Below the pieces are notes generated by a model. The model saw only the letters and a program-made list of their open reading frames with translations. It searched no databases and was not told the DNA's origin. From NCBI GenBank assembly GCA_963764675.1, contig CAVXTQ010000005.1, positions 620,001 through 684,000 on the forward strand: a stretch of 64,000 nucleotides of DNA, in the 5' to 3' direction. The DNA comes from Acidiferrum sp963764675. GTDB taxonomy: Bacteria > Acidobacteriota > Terriglobia > Acidiferrales > UBA7541. A program made the position numbers and the translations under genes. Numbering within the stretch: position 1 is the stretch's first letter; each line of letters begins with the position of its first letter. Positions 39,965 through 49,410 of this stretch are shown here, one piece after another.

Positions 39965-41629
39965 ATGCTTTTGAATTCCTTCTTCAGACACTGGCTTGTG
40001 CTGTCAACGCTATGCGTAATTTCGTGCGGATCCGCCAGAGCTCAGGTGGAGTCTGCCCCGCTCGTCACAATTGGTTCCGGCAGCATCTCGGGAGCCCTCT
40101 TTGGCCCCTCGCCGCAGGAAGTCATGTTCCTTGGCATTCCGTACGCCGCACCTCCGACGGGTGATCGCCGCTGGAAACCTCCAGATCCGGTGGAAGGCTG
40201 GAACGGCGTTCGCAAGGCCGACGCCTTCGCGCCTGTCTGCCCACAACCGGCCGGTTCCGTGCGAGAAGCGGTCGAGCAAGCCAAGGAATTCTCACTGACT
40301 CTTCCGTACTTCAAGGATTTTCGAACCGGCGAAGACTGCCTCTACATTAATCTTTGGACGACCAATCTAGGCGGCAAGCAGAGCGTCCCCGTGATGGTAT
40401 TCATGCACGGCGGGGCAGGAGTTGCAGGCAGTAGCTGGATTCCTCCTCTGGGACCAGCGCTGGCGCGTAAAGGGGTGATACTTGTCAGTGTGGAGTTTCG
40501 GATCGGTGTGCTGGGGCATCTCGCGCATCCGGCGTTGACGGCGGAGTCTGCGCACCACGCATCAGGAAATTACGGCACTCTCGATCAGATAGCGGCACTA
40601 CACTGGATTCAGCGAAATATCGCCGCATTTGGCGGCGATCCCGGAAACGTCACGATCTTTGGACAGTCCGACGGCGGGAATAAAGTTTGCATCTTGATGG
40701 CTTCGCCTTTGGCCCGGGGCTTGTTTCATCGCGCAATCATGGAAAGCGGGCAATGCAACGACATTCTTTCCCCGGAACTGAAAAAACAAATTCGATATGA
40801 AGGGAACGTTGGACCCGGGACTGCCGAAGACACCGGCCTACAGCTCGCGCACGATCTAAAGATCGCCGAAGGCCCGAACGCGTTAGCTCAACTTCGCCGC
40901 AAGACGCCCGATGAACTGATTGAGGCAAGCCGCGGTCTCGACATGTACACCAATCCGACAGTGGATGGCTGGGTGCTGCGGGAGCAACCAGCGATCACGT
41001 TCCGGGAGGGAAGGCAAGCAAGAGTTCCCGTCATCGTAGGAAGTAACGACGATGAAATGGCCAATCTATACAATCCTCCCGGCGATCCGAACACGCTTGG
41101 CGCGTACAAAGCATGGCTGAATGGGATTCGTTTCTCCCGGAATGCCAACGATATCTTTCGACTATATCTGGCCGCCACTGACGCCGAAGTGCCAGCGGCC
41201 TTCATGACGTTAGAAACGGACGATGCCGCGGCTGGCGCGTATTTTCTCGCGCGAGAAATGGCGGACGCCGGTCAGAACGCTTACCTGTACTACTTCACTT
41301 ATCCCAGCAAGGGCAAAATGGCCGGACACGGCGCTGTGCATGGCGCCGAGCTTAAGTTCCTATCGAGCGTCTTTCGCAAGAGCTTTTGGGGAGAGATGGA
41401 TGACGAAGACCGGACGCTCACAGAAACGATGAGCGGGTATTGGACGCGTTTCGCGGCAACGGGCGATCCGAATGGCCCCGGTTCTCCCCATTGGCCCGGC
41501 TACGACACGAAAACGGCCCTGTGCTTGGAGATTGGTAAGGAAGTCAGACCGCGCCCCGTTCCTCACACCGACAAATATAAAGTTATCGATAGCAGTCTCG
41601 GAGCCCGACTGGCGGCACTGCAACCGTAG
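39965..41629 (+). CDS. Secreted type-B carboxylesterase
   Basis: The 554-residue protein has a strong AGGAGG site before ATG 39965 and a signal peptide ending near SARAQ. Family motifs are FLGIPYAAPPTGDRRW, GEDCLYINLW, the oxyanion loop FMHGGAGVAGS and NIAAFGGDPGNVTIFGQSDGG. The nucleophile elbow is GQSDG, not the usual GESAG, so the residue after Ser is acidic. The acid and His are probably in VGSNDDEMA and AGHGAVHGAEL. It likely cleaves carboxyl esters together with the preceding hydrolase. Substrate unknown. Confidence 0.88.
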   Translation: MLLNSFFRHWLVLSTLCVISCGSARAQVESAPLVTIGSGSISGALFGPSPQEVMFLGIPYAAPPTGDRRWKPPDPVEGWNGVRKADAFAPVCPQPAGSVREAVEQAKEFSLTLPYFKDFRTGEDCLYINLWTTNLGGKQSVPVMVFMHGGAGVAGSSWIPPLGPALARKGVILVSVEFRIGVLGHLAHPALTAESAHHASGNYGTLDQIAALHWIQRNIAAFGGDPGNVTIFGQSDGGNKVCILMASPLARGLFHRAIMESGQCNDILSPELKKQIRYEGNVGPGTAEDTGLQLAHDLKIAEGPNALAQLRRKTPDELIEASRGLDMYTNPTVDGWVLREQPAITFREGRQARVPVIVGSNDDEMANLYNPPGDPNTLGAYKAWLNGIRFSRNANDIFRLYLAATDAEVPAAFMTLETDDAAAGAYFLAREMADAGQNAYLYYFTYPSKGKMAGHGAVHGAELKFLSSVFRKSFWGEMDDEDRTLTETMSGYWTRFAATGDPNGPGSPHWPGYDTKTALCLEIGKEVRPRPVPHTDKYKVIDSSLGARLAALQP

Positions 41630-41720
41630 TGTGTACCAATTTGTTCTGGTAGATGGCCCGATGCGCAGCTCGAGTGAACTTCTCCATTTGGGAGTCCGCC
41701 ATCGATCATTGGGGTGGATT

Positions 41721-41748
41721 ACGGGCTATACGGAAGTAACCGAATTAC
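41721..41748. repeat. 28-bp direct repeat, right copy, with perfect dyad
   Basis: Identical to 38703-38730. Here the dyad GAAGTAA-CCGAA-TTACTTC (41733-41751) is perfect, with 7-base arms. It lies downstream of the esterase gene and past the end of the convergent regulator gene. A half-like site, CCGGAAGTAATCC, is at 39891-39903 before the esterase start. Confidence 0.75.
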
Positions 41749-41843
41749 TTCGGATTGCCGACTACTCAGTGCGGGCGGGAATCGGGAAAAGAGCGCTCGC
41801 TTCCTGGCTATTTTGTCGATGCGGTACGCGATGGCGCGTCCCG

Positions 41844-43670
41844 CTAAAGTAATCCGAGATGGTCGGGATACTTGGCTTGCAACGAGCTCACCAGAACCTC
41901 AAACTCTGGCAGCTCGCGTAGGTTTTTTAGGTGAGGGTCCTTGAGGAAAAAAGGCCAGCACGCGAACCCACTCGCGACGCTTCGCTCCAACCACTCAAAC
42001 GCAGCTTGACGCCGCTCCAACAATGCCAGTATGCAGGCGATTTGATAGTAGCTGTGGTGCGAATGCCCAAAGGATTTTGGGCTCGCACAAGCCGTCGTCA
42101 GGCAGTCCAGCGCCTTTCCCGCCAAGCCAGTCGACGCGTAATAGACGCCCTCCAAACTAACAATGAGCGGTTCCTCCGGCAATAACTGAACCGCTTCGTC
42201 CAGGTGGGCTCTTGCTTCTTTCAAATCTCCTGTCAGCAAGGCCAGTTGAACAGCAAAGTAGACAGGATACTTGTTCTCTGGATTCTCGGCGCGCCAAGCT
42301 GCGATCTCCTCGCGTGCCAAGTCGTATTCGTGGTTCCAAACGTACACTTGCACGATGCTGTGACTAACAGCTTTTCTGGGATGAAATGGCCGTGCCCGCT
42401 GGTACATTTCACGGGCGTGCTCGAGTAGCCCGATGTGAGCCAGGATCGTGCCCAGACGGTTGTACGCTTGGGGCTGATTGCTCTGCAGAGCCAAGGCTCG
42501 CTTGAGTTCGTCAATCGCTTCTAGGTGCTGGAAGTTCCTGGACGGCCCCCAAAAGAGAAACGCGCGGGCGACGTGCCCTTCGGGCAAATCCGGATCCAGA
42601 TCCAGCGCGCGGCAACAGTGAAACTCGGCCTTCTCCCACCACGCGCTCGATGGATCAAGTTCAAAGTGAAGAGTCGCGCAGACCACGGAAAGTGCGGCAT
42701 GCGCCAGGGAAAATGCAGGATCTCGAGCGACCGCATCGCTCAGGTGCCGGGCGGCTTCGTCCAGCATCGCTGGATTGCCAGAGGAGCTGAGCTTGTAACC
42801 CCGCATGAACTCCGCATAAGCCATAGGATCTTTGCTATAGCGCGGGGAGCGTTGAACCAACGCTGGACCCAGCGGCCGGTTCAGGGCCATGGCGATTTGC
42901 TTGGCGATCTCGTCCTCGAGGTCGGATAGGCGGTTGAGGTCCAGATCGCGCTTCCGTGTGAAGCAAACAGTTTGCAGATGCGCGTCGAACATTTCCAATG
43001 AGAGCCGCCAGAGACCCTTGGACATTTGAATGCCGCCGTGAACGGCAAAACGCACGCCAAGCCGCGAAGCGGCCTCCGCGGGTGTCACCCCCACCGGCAC
43101 GCTCAGCACTGTTGAAGTTGGAAGGACGTCCACGCCCGGCAAATTGCCGAGGCGCGCGACCAGTGCATCGGCGAACCCCAGACACACGCCATAGTCATCC
43201 GTGGCCTTGCCGAAAAGTTGCAGCGGCAACACGGCCAACGACGAGCGCTCGCTCCACCCGCCCGCCTTTTCCGGGACGGCCGCGCGCACAACACCCGATG
43301 CAAGATCGGATTGTGGATAACGCGCGTCGAGTACTCTCAATGGCCCGACAAATCTGTAACCTTTGCCCACGACGGTTTCGAGAAAACGAGGCTTAGCGGA
43401 GTCGTCACCCAGAGCGGTGCGGAGTTTTCGCACAATGTTGTTGATGTTGGGCTCGGTATCGATGAACAGATCCGAACCCCACAGTTTGCTTACGATCTCC
43501 TGGCGCGAAACCAACTGTTCTCGGCGGCTCACTAGAAAAATCAGCAATTCCATCGGCTTCTTTTCGAGTTTGACTCGCTGACCCTGGCGGCGAAGCTCAT
43601 AACGCCCCAGGTCCAGTTCGATCTCGCCCATTGCCGATGTTGTGCGTCGCATAAGGCTGTCAAAGGACAT
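41844..43670 (-). CDS. Winged-helix DNA-binding / TPR regulator without membrane anchor
   Basis: The 608-residue protein starts with an OmpR/CadC-type winged helix (residues 12-110: IELDLGRYELRRQGQRVKLEKKP in two strands, then SRQEIVSKLWGSDLFIDTEPN and VVGKGYRFVG). A middle domain resembling the AraC/CadC-associated alpha/beta module follows (VLPLQLFG, FADALVARLGNL, then DAHLQTVCFTR). The last 350 residues are TPR repeats (AHAALSVV; AYNRLGTILAHIG; GVYYASTG). No transmembrane helix is seen. This is a common acidobacterial regulator type. It is convergent with the esterase gene and may control the adjacent repeats; that link is inference. Confidence 0.88.
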   Translation of the reverse strand: MSFDSLMRRTTSAMGEIELDLGRYELRRQGQRVKLEKKPMELLIFLVSRREQLVSRQEIVSKLWGSDLFIDTEPNINNIVRKLRTALGDDSAKPRFLETVVGKGYRFVGPLRVLDARYPQSDLASGVVRAAVPEKAGGWSERSSLAVLPLQLFGKATDDYGVCLGFADALVARLGNLPGVDVLPTSTVLSVPVGVTPAEAASRLGVRFAVHGGIQMSKGLWRLSLEMFDAHLQTVCFTRKRDLDLNRLSDLEDEIAKQIAMALNRPLGPALVQRSPRYSKDPMAYAEFMRGYKLSSSGNPAMLDEAARHLSDAVARDPAFSLAHAALSVVCATLHFELDPSSAWWEKAEFHCCRALDLDPDLPEGHVARAFLFWGPSRNFQHLEAIDELKRALALQSNQPQAYNRLGTILAHIGLLEHAREMYQRARPFHPRKAVSHSIVQVYVWNHEYDLAREEIAAWRAENPENKYPVYFAVQLALLTGDLKEARAHLDEAVQLLPEEPLIVSLEGVYYASTGLAGKALDCLTTACASPKSFGHSHHSYYQIACILALLERRQAAFEWLERSVASGFACWPFFLKDPHLKNLRELPEFEVLVSSLQAKYPDHLGLL

Positions 43671-43807
43671 TATCCCCTAAGAATCAGTAATTTGCGACGA
43701 TATGGAAAAGATAGGCAAACGGTATCTGCTCTTCATTGGAAGGGTCCTCCGCCCAAGGCATGATTCCCACAGTTCGATACCGAACGACGAAAGATGGAGG
43801 TTCGACA

Positions 43808-44299
43808 ATGAAACGATACTTGTTCCTAACTTTTGCAGCGGCTGGAATATTTTCTTGGGCGGGGCTGGCATTCACTAGCGCCGCGCACGATAACTCGCAC
43901 GAGAAGAACGCATTCACCCCGGATACGATTTCCTGGGGGGCGGCACCGCCCGTTGTGCGTCCTGGTGCGCAGTTTGCCGTACTCGAAGGCGACCCAACCG
44001 CCTCTACCGGCGACTTCACGGTTCGCTTGAAGATGCCTGATGGGTTTCGTATCGCGCCCCATTGGCACCCGAACCGGGAAAACGTCACGATCATTTCCGG
44101 GACGTTCAAAGTCGGCATGGGCGATCAGTTCGACCCCAACAAGATGAACGCGTTCATCGCCGGTAGTTTTGCCTTCCTCGATCCCAACATGCACCACTAC
44201 GCCATGGCCAGCGGAGAAACCATTGTCCAGGTCCACGGACAATCCCCCATGCAGTTCAACTACGTCAACCCTGACGACGACCCAAGTAAGACGAAGTAG
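43808..44299 (+). CDS. Secreted cupin protein
   Basis: The 163-residue protein has a signal peptide (MKRYLFLTFAAAGIFSWAGLAF). The cupin motif is clear: HWHPNRENVTIISG supplies two His and a Glu, and the second motif NMHHYAMASGETIVQVHG supplies the last His. The metal site is complete. Family members are small periplasmic cupins of unknown role, some with oxidase or isomerase activity. The methyltransferase gene follows 46 bp downstream. Confidence 0.83.
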   Translation: MKRYLFLTFAAAGIFSWAGLAFTSAAHDNSHEKNAFTPDTISWGAAPPVVRPGAQFAVLEGDPTASTGDFTVRLKMPDGFRIAPHWHPNRENVTIISGTFKVGMGDQFDPNKMNAFIAGSFAFLDPNMHHYAMASGETIVQVHGQSPMQFNYVNPDDDPSKTK

Positions 44300-44345
44300 A
44301 GCATCACGGCAAGAAGATTCAACGAAATCACAAAGGAGAATAAAA

Positions 44346-45401
44346 ATGGCACTGGATATGGACAAACTGAATGCGTTCGTAGGGCAATTCGTTGGGGATC
44401 TAGGCGCGGCGGTCCACTCTGGCATGGTGGTGATTGGCGAAAAGCTGGGGCTGTACAAGGCTCTCGCGGAAGGCCCGCTGACTTCAGCCGAGCTGGCCGT
44501 CAAAACCAGAACAGACGAGCGCTATGTGCGCGAATGGTTGAGCTCACAAGCTGCAGGCGGCTACGTCACCTATAACGAGCAGACTCGCAAGTTCAGTCTA
44601 AGCGAAGAGCAGGCATTTACGCTGGCGAACGAAGACAGTCCCGCTTATCTTCCCGGCGCCTTCCAATTGGCCCTCGGCTCTCTAGCCGCAGTTCCCAGGA
44701 TTACCGAGGCCTTCCGATCCGGCGCAGGCATGGGTTGGAATGAGCATGATGAAGATGTGTTTCATGGCTGCGAGAAATTCTTCCGGCCAGGCTATGCAGC
44801 AAACCTTGTCAGCTCTTGGATTCCTTCGCTGCACGGCGTCCAGGCTAAGCTCGAAGCCGGCGCGCGCGTCGCCGATGTTGGGTGCGGCAAGGGTGCGTCC
44901 ACCGTGCTGATGGCTAAAGCCTTCCCAAAATCGCAATTCTTTGGCTTCGACTATCACGACAAATCCATCGAGGGCGCCCGCGCAACCGCCGCTAAGGAAG
45001 GTCTCGAGGTTCGCCTCAACTTTGGTGTCGCGAAGGCCAAAGCATTTCCAGGCAAAGACTACGACTTGGTTACCGTCTTCGATTGTTTGCACGACATGGG
45101 TGATCCGGTCGGCGCCGCAACCCACGTGCGAAATTCACTGAGCAAGGATGGCACGTGGATGATCGTCGAACCGTTTGCCCACGACGAACTAAAAGACAAT
45201 CTGAATCCGGTCGGCCGCGTGTACTACTCTTTTTCCACTTTGCTGTGCACTCCTTGCTCGCGTTCACAGGAAGTGGCGCTGTGTTTGGGTGCGCAGTCAG
45301 GCGAAAAACGCATTCGCGAGGTAGTCACCGCGGCCGGCTTCAGCCGTTTCCGCCGAGCCGCGGAAACACCGTTTAACGTCGTCTATGAAGCTCGTCCATG
45401 A
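44346..45401 (+). CDS. SAM-dependent methyltransferase with winged-helix N-terminus
   Basis: The 351-residue cytoplasmic protein starts after AAAGGAG. The first 95 residues are a dimerising winged-helix domain (GLYKALAEGPLTSAELA; RYVREWLSSQAAGGYV). The catalytic domain shows motif I ADVGCGKGASTVLMAKAFP, acidic motif II FFGFDYHDKSI and DLVTVFDCLHDMGDP. It resembles Rv2258c-like methyltransferases of small molecules. It probably forms a two-gene unit with the cupin. Substrate unknown. Confidence 0.86.
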   Translation: MALDMDKLNAFVGQFVGDLGAAVHSGMVVIGEKLGLYKALAEGPLTSAELAVKTRTDERYVREWLSSQAAGGYVTYNEQTRKFSLSEEQAFTLANEDSPAYLPGAFQLALGSLAAVPRITEAFRSGAGMGWNEHDEDVFHGCEKFFRPGYAANLVSSWIPSLHGVQAKLEAGARVADVGCGKGASTVLMAKAFPKSQFFGFDYHDKSIEGARATAAKEGLEVRLNFGVAKAKAFPGKDYDLVTVFDCLHDMGDPVGAATHVRNSLSKDGTWMIVEPFAHDELKDNLNPVGRVYYSFSTLLCTPCSRSQEVALCLGAQSGEKRIREVVTAAGFSRFRRAAETPFNVVYEARP

Positions 45402-45430
45402 GCAGTTCGGGTTACGGAGGACAACCCTGG

Positions 45431-45474
45431 ACTTGAGACCGACTTGAGACCGTACCGCAAGTCGGCGCGGTCTC
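45431..45474 (+). other. Tandem 11-mer with two competing stem-loops
   Basis: ACTTGAGACCG occurs twice in tandem (45431-45441, 45442-45452). The second copy can pair as CCGACTTG/CAAGTCGG (45439-45446 with 45458-45465), while the first can pair as GAGACCG/CGGTCTC (45435-45441 with 45468-45474). The two stems share bases and exclude each other. It lies after the methyltransferase gene, 120 bp before the PSD1 gene. Confidence 0.45.
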
Positions 45475-45594
45475 ACCCTGTAAACAAGAGTGTTTTGGAT
45501 TCAGTCGTTCCTGGGCCGCTAAGAATCTCGTCTTGAGCGCGTATTAGAATTGTTGAACGCGCGGCGCTGCAGGGTGGTATAACGTGGGATCGAG

Positions 45595-48500
45595 ATGCGG
45601 GAGTCCTGGCGATCTCAAAGGCCTCGGGAAATGCTCTTCGACGGCACGACGCGACGGGCTCACAACCAGTTGTCCACTTCTAAGCTCTTGCGTCAGCCGT
45701 GGGGCCTTGTCTTTGCGGGAGGCTCATTCGTTCTCTCCTTTTTCCTCCTTATCGCTGGCGCTTTGTTAGCGGCAAAGCCGCAAGCTGCGAGTCAGGCCGG
45801 CGCGACGGAAACGCGTCAAGCGACACCTGGCGGTTCCGTCGTTTTCGCCACTCAAATTCGGCCGATTCTTGCCTCGCGTTGCTACCCATGCCATGGCCCC
45901 GACATACAGCAGCACGGTCTTCGCCTGGACTCACTTCAGGCAATCCTCACCGGCAGTGCCAACGGCAAAGTCGTCATTCCAGGCGACAGTCAGAACAGTC
46001 ACGTCGTGCGGCGCTTGCTAGGGCTGGAGCAGCCACAAATGCCTTACGGTGGCCCGCCGCTCTCTGCGGAACAGATCGACTTAGTACGAAAATGGATCGA
46101 CGAAGGCGCGCAGGGCCCCGACTCGACTGAACCTGTCGTCGCGGCGGCAGCGCCGATCGATGATGTGAAACCGGCACACAACGCTCCGGAAAAGCCCGTC
46201 GATTTTAACCGCGACATTCGCCCAATTCTCTCCGACGCATGCTTTACGTGCCACGGCCCCGAGGAAAAAAGCCGCCAAGGGAACTTGCGTCTCGACACTA
46301 AGGAAAGCATCTTTGCGGAGCGCAACGGCTACGGCATCATCGTCCCAGGTAGCAGCGCCACGAGCCGGCTATATCAGAAGATCGGCTCGAAGAATGACGC
46401 GTTTCGCATGCCCCCGCCCTGGTCAGGCAGGAGCCTGACGCCCAAGCAAATCGAATTGTTCCGTCAGTGGATCGATCAGGGCGCGAAATGGCAGTCCCAC
46501 TGGGCCTTCGATCCACCCAAACGTCCAGCAACACCAGAGGTCAAAGATAAAACCTGGCCGAAGAATCCCATCGACAATTTCACACTGGCGCGCCTGGAAG
46601 CCGAGGGGTTGAAACCTTCCACGGAAGCAGACAAGGCTACTCTGCTGCGGCGGGTCTCCCTTCATCTGACTGGCTTGCCGGCCACTCCCGCGGAAGTGGA
46701 TTCCTTCGTAGCTGACAAATCACCAGACGCTTACGAGAAAAGGGTGGACCATCTGCTGGAGTCGCCCCACTACGGCGAGCGAATGGCCATGCCGTGGCTC
46801 GACCTCGCGCGTTATTCCGATACTCATGGCTTTCACATCGACAGCTTGCGTGAGATGTGGCCGTGGCGCGATTGGGTGATTGCCGCCTTCAATCGCAACA
46901 TGGCGTTTGACGAGTTCACAATCGAGCAGTTGGCCGGCGACCTGCTCCCCAACGCCACGCTCGAACAGAAAATCGCCAGCGGGTTCAACCGCAACAACAT
47001 GATCAATTTCGAAGGTGGCGCGATCCCGGAGGAATATCACGTCGAATATGTCGTCGATCGCGCGAGCACCACGGCAACGACTTGGCTAGGGCTGACCATG
47101 GGTTGTGCGCGCTGCCACGACCACAAGTACGATCCCATCAAGCAGAAGGAGTTTTATCGCTTCTTCGCGTTTTTCAACGCCATTCCAGAACGCGGCCTGG
47201 ATGGTTACGAAGGGAATGCCGTGCCAGTGCTGTCGTTGCCTACTCCCGAGCAACAGCAACAGCTGGACGACCTCAAAAGGAAGATCGCTGCCGCTTTGAC
47301 GGCCATGCCCGAAAAGGATGTCCTGGCCCTTCGCAACGAATGGCAGAAAACGCGCCTTGCGACATTGCCTGAGCCGCCGCGGGACGCGCTGGCAACGCAC
47401 TATCTTTTCAACGGCGACCTGTCCGACGCTTTCTCGCACCACGACGGAAAGCTCGTTCGAGGTGAAATCACCTATGAAGATGGGCCGGCCGGTAAGGCCG
47501 CTGAATTCAGAGGCGAAAGTGAAGCCAGTCTCGGCCAAGCCGGGGATTTCGATTCGCATCAGCCTTTTGCTATCGCCGCCTGGGTGAATCTCTACGAGGA
47601 CAGCGGCAAAGTTTTTCAGAAACGAGACGCGTCCGAGCACTGGACCGGCTATGAGCTGGGTCTGGAGGACGTCGCCTTCACTGGCCGGCACGAACGGAAC
47701 CTTCGCGTCGTCGTACGGCTTGCGGCGCCCTGGCCCGATAGCGCCATCGAGGTGCGCACGAAAAATCGAGTGTTGATGGACGGCTCCCATCATCTGCTCG
47801 TCAACTATGATGGGTCGGGCAAAGCTGCAGGCTTGAAGATCTTCGTCGATGGAACACCGTGGGAAACGGAAACCGCAAAAGACGCACTCCGCGGAAGTTT
47901 CCGTACTTCCGCGCCATTGGAGATTGGTAACAAAAATATCGGCGGCACCTTTAGAGGCCGACTCAGCGACTTGAGCATTTACACCCGCATGCTATCTGAT
48001 GCAGAAGTCCAAGATCTCGCCGTGCATCTGCCGGCGCGCATCCTCTTGACCAAGCTTGCGGGCACGCCCGCCCAGGAAATTGCGACCCTGCAGCCCGAGA
48101 AGCCGCCCGAAGAGGCCGACATCGGGGAGCTAGAGAAAGCGGAGAGCAAGGAACAAAAGCAAGCGGGGCTCGAAAAACAAGATCAAGCCAGCCTGAGCGA
48201 ATACTTCCTTAAGCACGATGCGCCCGAGAAGTACCGGCAGGCTTACTCTCAGTTAGTGGAACTCAGAAAAGAAAAGGACAAGCTCGAAAAATCCATCACC
48301 ACCACCATGGTCATGGCGGAGATCTCCAAGCCGCGCGACACATTCGTCTTGGGCCGCGGTCAATATGACAATAAGGGTGAGAAGGTTACGCCGGGTGTTC
48401 CCGCGTTCTTGCCGCCGATGCCCGAAAACCTGCCTCGCAACCGTTTGGGACTCGCAAAATGGATCGTCGACCCCTCCAACCCGCTCACTGCGCGCGTGGT

Positions 48501-49392
48501 GGTCAATCAGTATTGGCAACAATATTTCGGGACCGGCATCGTCAAGACCGCCGAGGACTTTGGCTCGCAGGGTGAACAGCCGAGCCATCCTCAATTACTT
48601 GACTGGCTGGCCACCGAGTTCGTCCGCACTGGCTGGGACATCAAGGCCATGCAGCGCCTGATTGTCACTTCAGCGACGTACCGCCAATCTTCCCGCGCGT
48701 CGCGCGAACTGATCGAGCGCGATCCCGAAAATCGCCTGGTCGCAAGAGGGCCGCGATTCCGCCTTCCGGCCGAGATCGTTCGCGACAATGCCCTCGCTAT
48801 CAGCGGATTGCTCAACGATAAAATTGGGGGTCCGAGCGTCTACCCCTATCAGCCCGCGGGCCTTTGGGAAGAGATGGCCTTCGGCCAGGGCTTTTCGGGT
48901 CAGACGTACACCCCGTCGTCGGGTCCTGATTTATACCGCCGTGGTCTGTACACGGTGTGGAAGCGCACCGTCCCGCCACCCTCGCTGACTATCTTCGACG
49001 CGCCCGACCGCGAAAAATGTACCGCCAGGCGCGGAGTCACCAACACGCCGCTGCAGGCGCTCACGCTTTTGAACGATCCCACGTACGTGGAAGCAGCACG
49101 CGCGTTGGCGCAGCGTGCGTTGCGCACGGGCGGCAAGTCCGATCGCGAACGTATAGATTTTGCTTTCAAGCTCGCGACGGCACGCACGCCCGACCCGCAG
49201 GAACGCGACGTGTTGCTCGGCTCGCTCTTGGAATTTCGCTCCACTTACAGCCAGGACCAGGCGCAGGCAACGAAGCTGCTGTCCGTCGGCGAATCGAAGC
49301 TGGATTCCACACTGGACCCGCGCGAAGTCGCGGCTTGGACCACCCTAGCCAGTATGATCCTCAATCTCGACGAAACCATTACGGCCGAATAG
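45595..49392 (+). CDS. Planctomycete-type cytochrome c / DUF1549-DUF1553 (PSD1) protein with LamG domain
   Basis: A very large exported protein of 1265 residues. A hydrophobic segment (about 43-62) serves as signal or anchor. Two PSCyt1 haem-binding motifs follow: CYPCH at residues 96-100 and CFTCH at 216-220. Then come a DUF1549 region (about 320-540, with HLTGLPATPAEVDSF and LARYSDTHGFHID), a LamG/concanavalin-like region (about 600-790) and DUF1553 (about 920-1230: NRLGLAKWIVDPSNPLTARV, RDPENRLVARGPRFRLPAE in part). Roles proposed for the family include polysaccharide breakdown or electron transfer, not proven. ATG 45631 is an alternative start. The DUF1501 gene follows directly. Confidence 0.9.
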   Translation: MRESWRSQRPREMLFDGTTRRAHNQLSTSKLLRQPWGLVFAGGSFVLSFFLLIAGALLAAKPQAASQAGATETRQATPGGSVVFATQIRPILASRCYPCHGPDIQQHGLRLDSLQAILTGSANGKVVIPGDSQNSHVVRRLLGLEQPQMPYGGPPLSAEQIDLVRKWIDEGAQGPDSTEPVVAAAAPIDDVKPAHNAPEKPVDFNRDIRPILSDACFTCHGPEEKSRQGNLRLDTKESIFAERNGYGIIVPGSSATSRLYQKIGSKNDAFRMPPPWSGRSLTPKQIELFRQWIDQGAKWQSHWAFDPPKRPATPEVKDKTWPKNPIDNFTLARLEAEGLKPSTEADKATLLRRVSLHLTGLPATPAEVDSFVADKSPDAYEKRVDHLLESPHYGERMAMPWLDLARYSDTHGFHIDSLREMWPWRDWVIAAFNRNMAFDEFTIEQLAGDLLPNATLEQKIASGFNRNNMINFEGGAIPEEYHVEYVVDRASTTATTWLGLTMGCARCHDHKYDPIKQKEFYRFFAFFNAIPERGLDGYEGNAVPVLSLPTPEQQQQLDDLKRKIAAALTAMPEKDVLALRNEWQKTRLATLPEPPRDALATHYLFNGDLSDAFSHHDGKLVRGEITYEDGPAGKAAEFRGESEASLGQAGDFDSHQPFAIAAWVNLYEDSGKVFQKRDASEHWTGYELGLEDVAFTGRHERNLRVVVRLAAPWPDSAIEVRTKNRVLMDGSHHLLVNYDGSGKAAGLKIFVDGTPWETETAKDALRGSFRTSAPLEIGNKNIGGTFRGRLSDLSIYTRMLSDAEVQDLAVHLPARILLTKLAGTPAQEIATLQPEKPPEEADIGELEKAESKEQKQAGLEKQDQASLSEYFLKHDAPEKYRQAYSQLVELRKEKDKLEKSITTTMVMAEISKPRDTFVLGRGQYDNKGEKVTPGVPAFLPPMPENLPRNRLGLAKWIVDPSNPLTARVVVNQYWQQYFGTGIVKTAEDFGSQGEQPSHPQLLDWLATEFVRTGWDIKAMQRLIVTSATYRQSSRASRELIERDPENRLVARGPRFRLPAEIVRDNALAISGLLNDKIGGPSVYPYQPAGLWEEMAFGQGFSGQTYTPSSGPDLYRRGLYTVWKRTVPPPSLTIFDAPDREKCTARRGVTNTPLQALTLLNDPTYVEAARALAQRALRTGGKSDRERIDFAFKLATARTPDPQERDVLLGSLLEFRSTYSQDQAQATKLLSVGESKLDSTLDPREVAAWTTLASMILNLDETITAE

Positions 49393-49410
49393 CAGAACGT
49401 GAGGCAAAGT

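Noticed and set aside
38703..41748. Target-site duplication of an insertion sequence
   Set aside because: No transposase or terminal inverted repeats lie between the copies, and 28 bp is long for a target duplication. A regulatory site or recombination scar fits better.
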